NCBI GenBank assembly: GCA_020284085.1
Contig: JACEVL010001161.1
Coordinates: 3,023,344 to 3,087,343 of the forward strand
Length of the DNA: 64,000 nucleotides
From: Aporrectodea caliginosa
Lineage: Eukaryota > Annelida > Clitellata > Crassiclitellata > Lumbricidae
Direction of reading: 5' to 3'
Positions 1 to 12,900 of this stretch are shown in pieces. The position numbers were made by a program, and so were the translations under genes. Numbering within the stretch: the stretch's first letter is position 1; the number at the start of each line of letters is the position of its first letter. Under the pieces are notes generated by a model that had not been told where the DNA came from, ran no database searches, and saw only the letters and a program-made list of their open reading frames with translations.

Positions 1-207
1 TTGTCTGTGAGGACGGCAACGGGAAACCACCTGACTCATCTCATCCCCGGGTGGTATAAAAGCCAATGGACCTGCCTTCAGGCAGGGAATTCATCATCAT
101 CATACTGGTAATAGGTAACATTACATCAAATCCCAGAGTCCTGTTTTTAATGGTCCATTCCACTCTACCATACACCTGTCCCATGTGGAAGACTACGTAC
201 TGCATTA
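1..207. other. No recognised feature; left edge
   Basis: The last ARMC8 coding exon (about 40 residues, minus strand) should follow exon 902-974 at lower coordinates, but no matching sequence is seen here or in 668-901. Short open frames have no recognisable content. Confidence 0.4.
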
Positions 208-215
208 TCCAGGTC

Positions 216-659
216 CAGGGGTGTAGACGAGCCGGAGCGTTCCGGAGCGGCGTTCCGGTACTTATTATTTAGCCGGAGCCAGTTTTTAATTTAGACGTCT
301 CTTGGGTGGGAAAGTTGGAGCGGCGTTCCGGTACTTATTATTTAGCCGGAGCCAGTGTTTAATCTAGACGTCTCTTGGGTGGGAAAGTTCCCCCTAGGAT
401 CGAGTTTTCCCACGCAGAAAAATAATTTTGTACAGAAAGTGTGAAATGTAGGGAAAATTTTGTTGGAAAACTGTTGTTACTATCCCCCCTCGAAAATTTT
501 TGGAAACTTTGGTTACTACTGGCCCTTGAAAAAGTGTTCTTACTACCCCGTGTTAGAAATTTTTTTGGGGAAAATACTCGTTACTAACCCCCCCCCTGGT
601 CATCAACTTTCAAATGGCTGGAGCGCTCCGGTACTTCCAAATTTACGTCTACACCACTG
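216..659. mobile_element. hAT-type MITE, 444 bp, with 8-bp TSD
   Basis: Ends are CAGGGGTGTAGACG and, inverted, CAGTGGTGTAGACG. The flanking 8-bp direct repeat TCCAGGTC is perfect (208-215 and 660-667). Inside, a block of about 74 bp (GGAGCGGCGTTCCGG through GGTGGGAAAGTT) is tandemly duplicated at about 241-388. No transposase is present. Confidence 0.85.
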
Positions 660-901
660 TCCAGGTCCTTCATACCAGTTGGAGCTAACCTGCACTGTCC
701 TCATGGCAAACAGCAAAAACCGTTTCTCTCATAATTCTGAACAGCTTCTGTTGATGGCATTAAATAAATATTGTACATGTCAATCTTACATAACATTACA
801 TTTACAAAGAAAATGTCATCACAAATCTCGACATATTATACCAGTAAGGTTACAGCTTTCCATATATGAAAGACAAGCAGACTATGGCCAACAATACTTA
901 C

Positions 902-3900
902 CTTCATCTCCATGCCTGACCAGATTATAGACACAGCGTAAGGAAGCTAGTTGTAACTTCACATCGTTCGCAGTCTGTGAAAACAAAACCAAGACTTATA
1001 AGACACATGACATGAAAATATACAATTAGCCAGTTAGAAAAAAAGTACAATTTTAAAAATGTATTAAAATCACGCACAAATTCAGTTTACTTGATGACAC
1101 AAATAATGACTACAACTAATATTTCCAGACTGTGCTTAGGTGTGTTTGGCTCTGTTACATTTGTTGCTTTAGATCTGATCCATTAGACAGTGTCTTAAGC
1201 TCACCCATTGTTTATACTCATCGTTTTGGTAACTGATTAAATTCCACTTCTTAATGGCATTTAACATCATACAGCGTAACAGAGAAAGCACCCTTGATTA
1301 GTTTGCTCTTTAAGTGGTGCCATAAATCTTCTACCACAATAATAAAATAGCTTCTTATAAGACACAGAACAATTGTTTGGTAATATGCTTCCCATAAAGC
1401 ATGCAACCCCACTGCTCACTGCCACATCACACGTATTTTGGGAATTTATTTCCCACAAAAGCCCTGACCTTCCAACTTGCTATAGTCATTTAAATCACTT
1501 GCCAAGACCCAATGTCTGACTCTGGCTTTGCTAGACTCCACCTTGGCTCCTAGTGAATGTTTTTCTTAATAAATGAATACACAATAAAAAAAAAATAAAG
1601 AAATAAAGAATAACAAATAAATATTAATTCTGTCAAAGTGATAGCTTCTAAAAATCTACATAGAATGTATAAAAGATCTTCGTTTTACCAAATAATTCAA
1701 GATCTTGCGAAGCACGTCATTGTTCTCCATAATGAAATGCTTAGTCGGAGTTCCATTGGCAATGTTGCTTAGTATGTACAAAGCCTACAATGGAAAATTC
1801 CACAGAATTTAATCAATCTCTCCATTATACATATTAATCGTCCAACTAAAATACGAAACCGGTCATTAGATAGTGGTGCTTAATAAATGCATAATACATA
1901 AAAAAGATGAATATCCACACTTTGAACAAATTTAAAGTTAAAATCAAAAACTGTTGCTCTTTAAAACAGTAATCAAAACACTAAGCTGTGGAACTTCCTG
2001 TTTTAATTAGTACTGAATTCGAGATTCCAGCTAACAACCAAAACTAACGGTTTGTAAGTTCTTCAATGTTTGGTTTTTGTGTAAGAAAATAATAATTTCT
2101 GAAAACCTGCTCTTTCACTTCGACAATGCTTCCACTTTCTAAGACCAAGATGACCGATTCCATTATCTGGTGACCAACACACTCCATGACTTTATCCACA
2201 TGCTACATCACAACAAAAGAACATTAAAATATAATACCAATATATATATATATACACACACAAATAAATGTGTATGTGTATGTATGTATACTCATACATG
2301 GTGCCTTTTAAGTACCTCATAAAAATGTATCCACATGATACGCTCACTATCATCAATTAAATCACTTGTAAAGATCAAATATCTTACTATATGACTTTCA
2401 CTCATTCATTAAAAAATTTATATAGCACCTCTCCAAGGTTACTACTCAGAGGTGCTCCTGACCCCAGCACAGCTAAAAAAGAACAGTTAAAAGACTAGAG
2501 TAGAATGCATCAGAATGAACACTGGGGAGCAAGTGCAGCACCAATGGGAGCCTGTTCCATATAGAAGGCCCAGCAACCACCGTGAGACTAGTCTACAGCA
2601 CTTTTAAGGATCTCTCGAAAGCTCTGTCGGTTGGTGATAACCTGAATATGTTTGCTCAACTTCTACAGATGGAATGCTAAACATGCGCAACAGAAGATAG
2701 AGTGGAACCTTGTGCAGTGCCTCCACAATGCAGCTACTTGTATTTGCATGGATTTTGCATGTAGTAGATATATACTTAAGAATTTTTCTCAGCAACTGTT
2801 GCCTGATGATAAAATCAATTTGTAAAAAGAAGGCTGAGTCTAGTTTGCTTGTGTTTACCACACTGCTCGAGATTTCAATCCATTCTTTCTTTGAGACGTG
2901 TTCTGAGAAATGCACTTACACTACGCAAAGCATTTGTGCTTACAGTTTCTTTCGAAACCAGATTTCTCAGAGTGCACAGCGTCTTTAGGCAGATAGCCGG
3001 ACTGGGATCGGAGCAGCTGACGAGATGAAACAGATCGTCATTCTTCAGGCACTTGATGATCGTGTTTTTCACAGAATCATTCGCTTGAAATGTCATGTTC
3101 TGCAAACAGATTGCACAGACACTGCTAAAAGTTGGCAGATCACCAATAGTCCAATACATTTGCTTTCTCCCACCACCCAATCCAAAATTTTCATTTCCGG
3201 CTTTATAAAAAATGTGCCAATTCATTTTGAGTAATGTAACTTATAAGAACTCATCTTATTTAATGCTTCTGTAGCACCATTATCATTTATGCACAAAGCA
3301 ATCAATTGAAAGGTCCGTCAAGTGAAAACATAGGAAAAATAGTAATCTGTTGAAGAAACTAGTCAAAATGTGATAGATCAGGGAAGCTAAGTCAGGCTGT
3401 GGTAGGTAAGCAAGTTGAAAGAGACATGCCTTAAGTTTAGACCAGAATTACACTAAAACTGACAAAACACAGAACTGGACAGTGAACCCTCAATCAAGAT
3501 AGGACAAGTTGTCCAGCTGTTAGATTGCTGTTATCATGCAAGCTAAGAGAACCATCACCCAAAAGACCACATCACTAAAGATTACCCTTCACAGGGTCAT
3601 ATAACAACTGATTGAACTTGACATGCATGTCCTTAGTTTGAATCCTGGTGCCTTGTGCAAAATTGCCACACAACAAAAGGAATTAGGCCTACTGCCTCCT
3701 AGTTGGACTGCTACGTTTGTGCTTCAGCTGAAAGATACTTCAGATGTCCTATTGTCAGCGCACAATTGACACACCTTTCACCTAGTCCCCAATTTAGAAA
3801 TCATGTAAAGACCAAAATTTTTTGAAGTCTAACTTTCAAATGCAAATTAAATGATTCAAACAAGCATATTAAAGCTAGAATAATAATAAAAGATACATGA

Positions 3901-6900
3901 ACTACACAAGCAAAAAAGAAACTACGAAGAAGCATAGTAGTTATAAAGGAAAGAATTATTGGACTCCAATATTGATTCCTCACTGGTGGAAACTGAGTTG
4001 CTGAATAACAGAATATGATAAACTGATATAAAGTCTGGAAGACCACATCAAGGAAACCTGTTAGAGTAACGCAAAAAGGATATAATTCTGTCTTCTGATG
4101 TGATACTTACCATCAAAGCCCAAACAGCGTTCAGTCGAATGGACATATTACTACTACGAGTCAGCAACAGCAATTTATCGATGATGACCGGTTTCCTTTC
4201 AACCATTCCTGATCCATCATCCACAATGTCACATTCGTCGAGAATTGGCTGAAAATTTATGAATGGTTAAGGTAAGCAGAATTCTCAAAGGAGAAACCTT
4301 GAGATAAAACTTAAATCAGCATTAATAACTAAGAGCATTATGAGTAGGCTTAAATTGATTAGTTCACATGGAGTACAGTGTATCCATAGCTGACTCACAA
4401 GCAAGCAGATAAAATGTTATTCATGGTGTTATGTAAACTCTTACAAAGATGGCATCTTCCTACATTGCAGTGTGTGCTTTAAAGTTAAAAATATTTGTCT
4501 CAATAATGTTATCGTTATTCTTTTAATTATTATCTTTTATCAAAGACAGCAATAATCTCTCAGGATTTAACAAACTGTAAAGATTACAGAAACTACACTG
4601 TGGAACAGAAGAAATTGACTACGTGGGAATATGAAATTAGATGTAACCTCTTTGTTAGGGGAAAACTCCAGTAGTAGATTACAGATAACTCCCGTTGTGA
4701 TGCTGATAACAGTTTCATCTGTCGATGTGTAGAGAGTCTAAAAGTAGACATAAACGTAATTACACTACAATTATGTTCGATAAACAACAATACAACAAGA
4801 ACATGACTGGTTTTCTACCTCATTTCAACTAATTTCAAGAATCTGTCAATAGAAAGGTAATACATATAAGATTACCTGGCAGCACTAATAGGTTGTCAAT
4901 GTAGCTGAACATTTTAATTGCACCTTTTAATTACATCTAACAATACAGTTTATCACTCACCTGATGTTAAACTTCAAAAGAAATAATAATTTCATCTGCA
5001 TCTAGGAATGATGCAAGCGAGAATGAAGAAGGTCTCTACTGTTGGTATCGTGCAGATATTTACACAATAATTATCAATGAAATCCCAACCGTTGACATAT
5101 ATTCAATCTTAAGGAAAGAAGAAACAAACCTTAACAATGGACTTCCATACGTTGTGGTCAGCAAAACTTGTTCGAAGCACCTGAACTGACCGTGAGAGAG
5201 AGTGGAGACAGCGGATTGCAGCGACCTGAACCTTTGTAACAGGATCCGTCAGACCGTTCACTATGTGCTTCATGATGCTGTCTGTCTCAATCACCTACAG
5301 CACCAACAAAGGCACAGTACTTTCAATCATCTACAACATCTATGAAATCACAGTATCAATCACCTACAACATCTATTACAACAGTCTGAGTCACTTACAA
5401 CATCTATAAAAACAAAGTCTCAATCACTGATTGCATCTCCACAATCACAATCTCAATCACCTACAGTATCAACATTTGTTAAACCTAGCAAGCATCGCTG
5501 CCGTAATCAAGATGCAAAGAATTAGTTATTAAAGTTTTCACGACAGCAATGATGATACCACATACATTTACAAGGACAATTCATCCAAATCACTTCTTCA
5601 ACTGAATAATTCTAGAGTTATAGAATTGTTTGGCAGAAGTATTTCTGCTCCTAAACATACAATACAGTCAAGCTAACTTATCTGAACTCACCTTCTTTCG
5701 AACTTCTTCACTATTGGCACAAAGAGAAGCATATGCACGGAAAGCAGCTTGGCGTAAGTCATTGCCAACGATAATGTCATCCTGTAACAATTTTTAACTC
5801 TCTGGTAAGTCATTCGGCATCAGTTGACCATTACAACAATCAACAGCCTCCACGGAACTATGCAAAACTTTAAAACATTTCTGTCATCTCTGTATTAACA
5901 GAAACCAGATAAAGCAGTGAGAGTGTTTGAAGCCTAAACATATTAATGTTCACTTTAACAAATTACAAAAGTCAAGGCTCCCAATGAATGTGGCCTTCAT
6001 AGAGTGTTGCTCAAAGTGAGACAACAAATGAAAGCATTCAGGAAATCACGGCTGACCACGGCACATAATCTAAGTTTCTACCAATACATGACAATCAACC
6101 CATGCTAAGAAGATACACTTCATTCTGAAAGGTACACTTTGCAACTGGAAAGAGTGCTCAAAAACGAAAAAACCAACAGCAAAAACATTTGGTCCTGCTG
6201 TCTGGATAATAAAAGCAGAATGTATGATAGCTACTGGAGCTCTTTCTGGCAGAAACTCTTCAGAATTAAAGTCAAATTGAAAACTTCTATGCAATGATTT
6301 TACCTTTTTGGTGGGCATTAGAGCTGCATCTGGAGGGGAGCCTGGGTACTTGAAGTACTCAGCCAATGTACTTATGATGTGGTCTGATATGGCAGCTATG
6401 CTCTGAAGCTGTACGTCAACCTCAATTAGGTAGCCTAACGTCTCGGCGCCTTCGACTCTTTCCTCCCACGTCTTATCGGGCTTGCACATACGCACAAGTG
6501 TTGGCAAGGTCTAACATCACCAAAAAACAATCGCTCAAAAATATTAAGCCATTTAAGCACAGTCTGAAATTTGTAATTCCTTACATCTTAACCAATGTGG
6601 CATTCCAACAGCAATTCTACTGCTTCAACTAAGTCAGCTTTTAAATAGTTTCAATGAGGATCCATATGAATTATCAGCAAAAGACTAAAGTTTGATGAAG
6701 AAGGTATCTATTGTTTGCAGGGCTGGCAAATGGGAAATCATTCTGACAAGTGAGGTCAATTCCAGCAAAATGTCAAGTGCTATATGTTCTGCAATAGGAA
6801 GCAGGTGCTGTGTTTCTGATTCTACAGCCTCTGAGTATTTTGGCATGCTGGACACAACTGGTGCAGCACAAGCAAGGAAAGAGAGCTCTGCGCCAACCAA

Positions 6901-9900
6901 AAACCAAACTTTGGCAGAGCTGCAAAGATGGAATGACAGTAACTGAGGAAAGTCAGAACAAATTGATGGTCTAGAGTATTTGTAGCACTAAATGACAGGT
7001 TGCACCTTATGACCCATATCTAATTCAACCAAAGTTCTGAAGCAGGACCAGCAAAGGAACTTCATACGATCAGCCACAGATAGTTCTCTATGCAGAAACA
7101 AACCCAGATCATGGACAAGCAGTTGTTAATTCAAGTAATCAGAAAGCCTAGTCTAACAGGAAAACCGAGTATGTTAGCAGAATCCCAAACCTTGTGCGAG
7201 ATGACTGGATTATCCATGTTTAATGCTCCAGCACGACATATGTACGTCAAGCTAAAAAAATAGCCAGCACAGTAAGAAAATAACAGAAATAATCAAAGCA
7301 CGATTATAAGCTATTAATTATAAGTATAATTATGCCTACATTTTTGACTACACCAAACTCTAAATTCCAATAAGAACTGATTTGACTAAGTTGACACTGA
7401 AAACTTGAGCATAATACAAATATACTTTCAATATACAAATATACACTTTGCTACAATGTGATGAACTTCTCCTACCATTTAGCAGCAGCCATTTGCATTT
7501 CAGTTGTTTTGTCTCTTTCCTGAAACCGTTCTAAGGTTTCCAGCACAGAAACTTCACTTACACAACCTGAACAACGACAATCAAACCTGTAAAAGGTGAC
7601 AAACTGAAAGGCAAGTAGGCCTAATATGAAAGTAGGCCTAATATGAAGTTAACAAAGAACCAATTAGGAAAAATTACTCATTATAAACACAATTTTATAA
7701 CAGTGAGAAAGTGCCCATTAAACACATTTTGGTCATCAAAGTTATAAGTTATTGCTTTGCACAAAAGCAAACAGAATTAATAATTCATCGTAAAGGAATC
7801 AAGAATTAATGAAGCAACGAAAACAAGTTTAAAAAGTGAAAAATAATGCATAACATCAGCAGTTGTACAATGATTCCAATGTATCCTACTACAGGTTTTC
7901 GAAGCCAAAGGGTTACACACTACTGTCTGTTACTTCATAGTAACTAATTAGATGGTTTCCACATACACCAGACACTCTTGATATCCATACTAAGAACTGC
8001 CTTACAATGAAGTTGCTGTTTTGTAACAAGTTTATTTTCTATAATTGCATTAATTTTGGAAACCTTACCCTCTAATGTCAGAATTCATCTTATAATGTTC
8101 AAAGCATGTGATAATGCATCTCTGGTGTATACGAAAGTTAAAGATGCAGAACTTAAAATTGTAACATATGCTTTAATTTTTATTCCAATGTAGCTTAACT
8201 ATCACAGATATCAAGCTTATCACCAAATAAGATAAAACTGTTCATCACCTACATACATGCTAGAATGGCGGCTGATACAGTCGAATTACGGTAGCACAGA
8301 GCTGAAAGTGCACGTAAAGCTGCCATCTGTACCTAAAATCCAAACACTTTACCACTTTAACACATTTACCACTTTAATGATTAAAATTATGAATGGCATG
8401 GTAGTATAGTGGTCAGTGTAACAGATTTAGATTTCTGGGTTCAAATTCCATTTCGAAAGGTAAATATCAATATTTTGTTCTACCAACAAACTGAGCAAGA
8501 ATAAATAAGATGGGTCATTGCTTGATGGTAGATTGATACAGAGAGACCAGCCAACTGTTTGCTCAATCTGAAGCTATAACAGTTGCGGACACTTCATGCC
8601 ATGGCCATTTTGAGTTTGAAAGAGAAGGAAATCATCCAATTGACTTTTCAGACTTGTTTTTAATCACCCTTTCAACCTAGTTGCTATCTTCCTTCAGTCA
8701 AGTAAAGGCAACCACCTGAAAAAGTGCTATATAAATTGGTGATTGCACTTATAGTTTCAGAATAGTCAAAATAAACGTGCTTGCAATTTTAGCTAAGCTG
8801 AAACATAATTGCAATTCAGTTTTTAACATTTTCTAATGGTAAAATACACCGTAAAGATGCAGAGGGATGGTGTAGGGGTGTATCTCAAGATGTTTCTCAT
8901 CTGTGATACAGTAGTTTCAATGACAGAATCTCATTTAAATCTTTCTTTCTTTCTCCTCCGTCAAGTATTCGCTGACGATGAGGCTCTAACAAAACTTCTC
9001 CATTTCGGTCGGTCTCTTGCGAGTTCTATTGCCCTTCTTAAGTCCCATCCTCTGTCTTCTATGTCCTCCAGTACGTTATCTATCCATCTCTTCTTCTGAC
9101 GTCCTCTGCTCCTTGTTCCCTCCACCTCTCCGTGCAGCGCCTTTGCCGGCATTCTTCCGTTCTCCATCCTGATCACATGTCCATACCATGTTAGTCTTCG
9201 TTTCTTTATTCTTTCCACTACCGTTTCCTTCTGCCCCAGTTCTTCTCGTGTCACCTCATTCCGTATCTTTTCTCTTCGTGATCTATTCAGTAGTCCTCGT
9301 AGCCATCCCATCTCCGCCACCAGGAGTCTTCTCTCGTCCTCCTTTTTCATGCACCAAGACTCTGCTCCATACGTGAGGACCGGTATCACCAGTGTTTCGT
9401 ATAGTTTGGTTTTTGTTCTTGTTGAGATGTTGCCTGATCTCCATAGTTTCCTCAGCTTTCCAAACATTGCTGACGCCAGCCCAATTCTTTTCCTTATGTC
9501 CCTTGTCGACTCCGCGTCCTCCGTAATTACGCCCCCCTAGGTACACAAATTCCGTCACCTGTTCCAGCTCCTCTCCTTCCAGGGTGATGTTTATCTTTTC
9601 TTTTTACTTACCAATTGTCATTGTTTTGGTCTTCTCTCCATTGATCTTAAGCCCGAATCTTTTGCTACTTTCGTGTACCCTGGTCGTTAGTTCCTGCAGT
9701 TGGCTTCCGCTTTCCGCCATCAGATCTATGTCGTCTGCAAATCTTAGGTTGTTGACTATTGTTCCATTTATTCTCACCCCTATTTCTGTATCTGCCAGCG
9801 CTATGTCCATCATTGCCTCCAATATCAGGTTGAATAGGTATGGGGATAGACCGCAGCCTTGTCTTACTCCAACATGCACACGAAACCATTCCGTTAGCTC

Positions 9901-12900
9901 CCCATCTACTCTCACTGCGCTTACCATCTTGCTATATAGGTCCTCTAGTAGCTCCACTAGCTCCTCTGGTATTCCATAATTCCTCATCACTCTCCATAGC
10001 CCCCGCTGCCAGATGCTATCAAAAGCCTGTCTGAAGTCTATAAAGAAGTCAATGACAGAATCTCATTTAAATGCAAGATTTTAAATCCAATTACCACGAA
10101 TAACAACAGCGAATAAGATAAATAACAGCACTGACAATAGTACTGACTGAATTGACAATAGTACTGACTGACTGTAGCATAAACACCGGCTGACATTGCT
10201 ACTCACCCTGTAATTGTTCGTGGCCATCAGGAAAACAAGAGGAAGAACAACGCCTTGATCCGAAAGTATCATCTGATGTTCATGAGTCTAAATGAAGACA
10301 ATGCAGATGGATGCATGACAGGCATTCTCAGTACAAACTAACTTATTATTATTACCACTATAATTATATTTATAATAATCATTATCATTACTATTATTAA
10401 CTTACTCGTTAAAATTTAAAAACACGTTAAACTACTGTACACTATAAACATACTCGTGTTTGTATCAATCAAGCTTAACGATAATATCTGTAATTAACGG
10501 CCAAAATGATTGACTGAAACAAAGCATGCTTGACTTATCAGTAGGGTATGTTTCCTTATCAAGGTAAACAAGCAGCAATGAAATGTTTCGTCTATAGATT
10601 GCAATATTTTCAGCGAAGCCCAGGATGACCACAGCAATCTAACAACAAAGCAACTTTCTGGATGCCTTCAAAGCTTTCATATGATACAACGGCACGATGG
10701 CCGATTGGTTAGAGCACTTGGCCTTCGACAAGGGAGATAACGGGTTCAAACCTTGCCCGACACAGTTACTGTGTAGGGACCTTGAACAAATCGTTCACTC
10801 AAAACTGCTCAGCGCCATCATGTTCTGTCATATGGTAGTGTGCACCCCTGAACTTTGGAAAGAGGGTAATAGCAAATGCAGTTGTATTGTATTGTATATA
10901 ATAGCAATCAAACTCCAGATGCTGAGGTAAAAGGGGAAAGGTTGTTGCTCACTGTTTAACCAACTTACTTAGACTTAAGAAATACACAAGTCTAACGATT
11001 TTGTACTTACAACACAGCAGTGGGCGAAAATAGTGGAGATGCACTCCTGCGTGTCTACAGACATCTGTAGAATACTGATGAAATGCTGAATAGTGAATGA
11101 ATCCTGAAATAAAATACGAAATCTTATCAACCTAAGCACATGTTCCAAGAATCAATTCAGTGTACGGTAATAGAAGTCAAATAAAAAAAACAGATAGCAA
11201 AATGCCATTGCAATAAACAGCTTAAATATATCTGACATTTTACATATTTCTAAATGACCAATTGAAATATGTAATAAAATCAACACTAAGATGATACCTC
11301 ATAAATAACATGCGACATATCTTTCACAGTGGATAAAATAGATCGAAGACATCGCAAGCAGGCTTCAACGTACGGCAGAGGTGAGTCTTGTGCAACAATA
11401 CCTAGCACAAACAAGGATATCACGTCAAGCATTAAAAATTTCCATTTATTTTAACTACTGTATGTAAGCCAATTTTATGGGCAGTAAACCATATATAGTT
11501 CCTGGTATCACAAAGTAGTTATTATTAATTTATGATTAGCTATTAACATGTAAAGTATTGATAAGCATGTAAGAGACCATGAAAGAGCAAAACAGAAATG
11601 TAATGTTAGCTTTGATTGGATCACCAGAAGGTTCTAAATTGGTTTAGAAACCTGCAGCAATCAAACTTTATTTACAATTATTAGAATTATATATTTTTTT
11701 AATACTACTGTTATTTGTTATTAAGTTTGTAAACAAGCTGCAGCAATGTCAACTTGTGTCAAAATAAACATATATTATTATTATTATTATATATAATCAA
11801 TTTGGCCATAAACTACATAGCAATGTGGCCTTTCCAAGTAATTGGACACTATCATCGGGCAGCTGACCACAGTGCAAGTCCTTTCACATCAGATAGTTTA
11901 CATTTGGGAGAATTCTAGCTGCACAAGACTTACAATAACATAACGTTACACTACTTTCAATAGCATTAAAATATAATATTTAACCAGAAAATACTCAAAT
12001 CAGTCATCCTCAGCTAGAAGAATACATTAATATCTTTCCTCATTATTAAATTTTCAATCAGTCATCCTCAGCTAGAAGTCATACATTAATATCTTTCCTT
12101 ATTATTAATTTTTCAGAGATGTGCTTCAGAGGTGGTCCAACATTTTCAAAAGTTCATACATAAATCGCCCCTTTACATAAAATATAACCTATAGACACAT
12201 TCAAATACAAAACTGCATCTTATAGTTAAACAATGCCCTACAAAAACATGTATCTCTGTTGACTTTTTGGCATAACCAGGATCAAAGTGAACTTGAAAAC
12301 TGGAGTCAAAGTCATTGAAGCGCCTACAATTCAAAATCGAGGCTCACCCTTTAGAAGAATTGGAATAATCTTTGCATCAACAAGCTCTTGCACCACAGTT
12401 CCTGGACCTTTGGCAAGGCTGCCAAGAACAATGGCTGCTTCAATTTTTGTTTCAACTGGCAACAGATCATTCTCCATGAAGCTCAGCAGTCTGAAGTTTA
12501 AAAACAACAAATTCCAGTTAAAATTTACCATGAAATTTTATCAGAAAAAATACAACTAATGAAGCAATGAACTGCACATACCAAAAACATGCCTAATATT
12601 ATCGACAGCAATATGCTATTGACAAAATGAAGAGAACATGAACAGTTGATATTGATGATATATTCTGTGCAGCTTTCATCAATTCTGTACAGCTTTGCAG
12701 GTAAATACAATATTTTCATTTTGAGGACAAACATCAGCCATTTCATAATCTATGCTATTAGTGACAAGAATAAAACAACTTATGCACAGTTAGAGCAATA
12801 TGACGATACCTTGGTACAATCATCATCTTCATAACAGCCTTCTTCTGCCGGTTGCTTCCAATGACCCGATTTCTTACATTTCTAACACAAAAAATTACAG

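Noticed and set aside
460..930. 156-codon open frame
   Set aside because: Crosses the end of a hAT MITE and runs antisense into the ARMC8 exon at 902-974.
2710..3234. Plus-strand frames near 2.7-3.2 kb
   Set aside because: Antisense shadows of the ARMC8 exon at 2944-3099, which has splice sites and family motifs.
9584..9979. 131-codon plus-strand frame
   Set aside because: Antisense shadow of the LINE reverse transcriptase.
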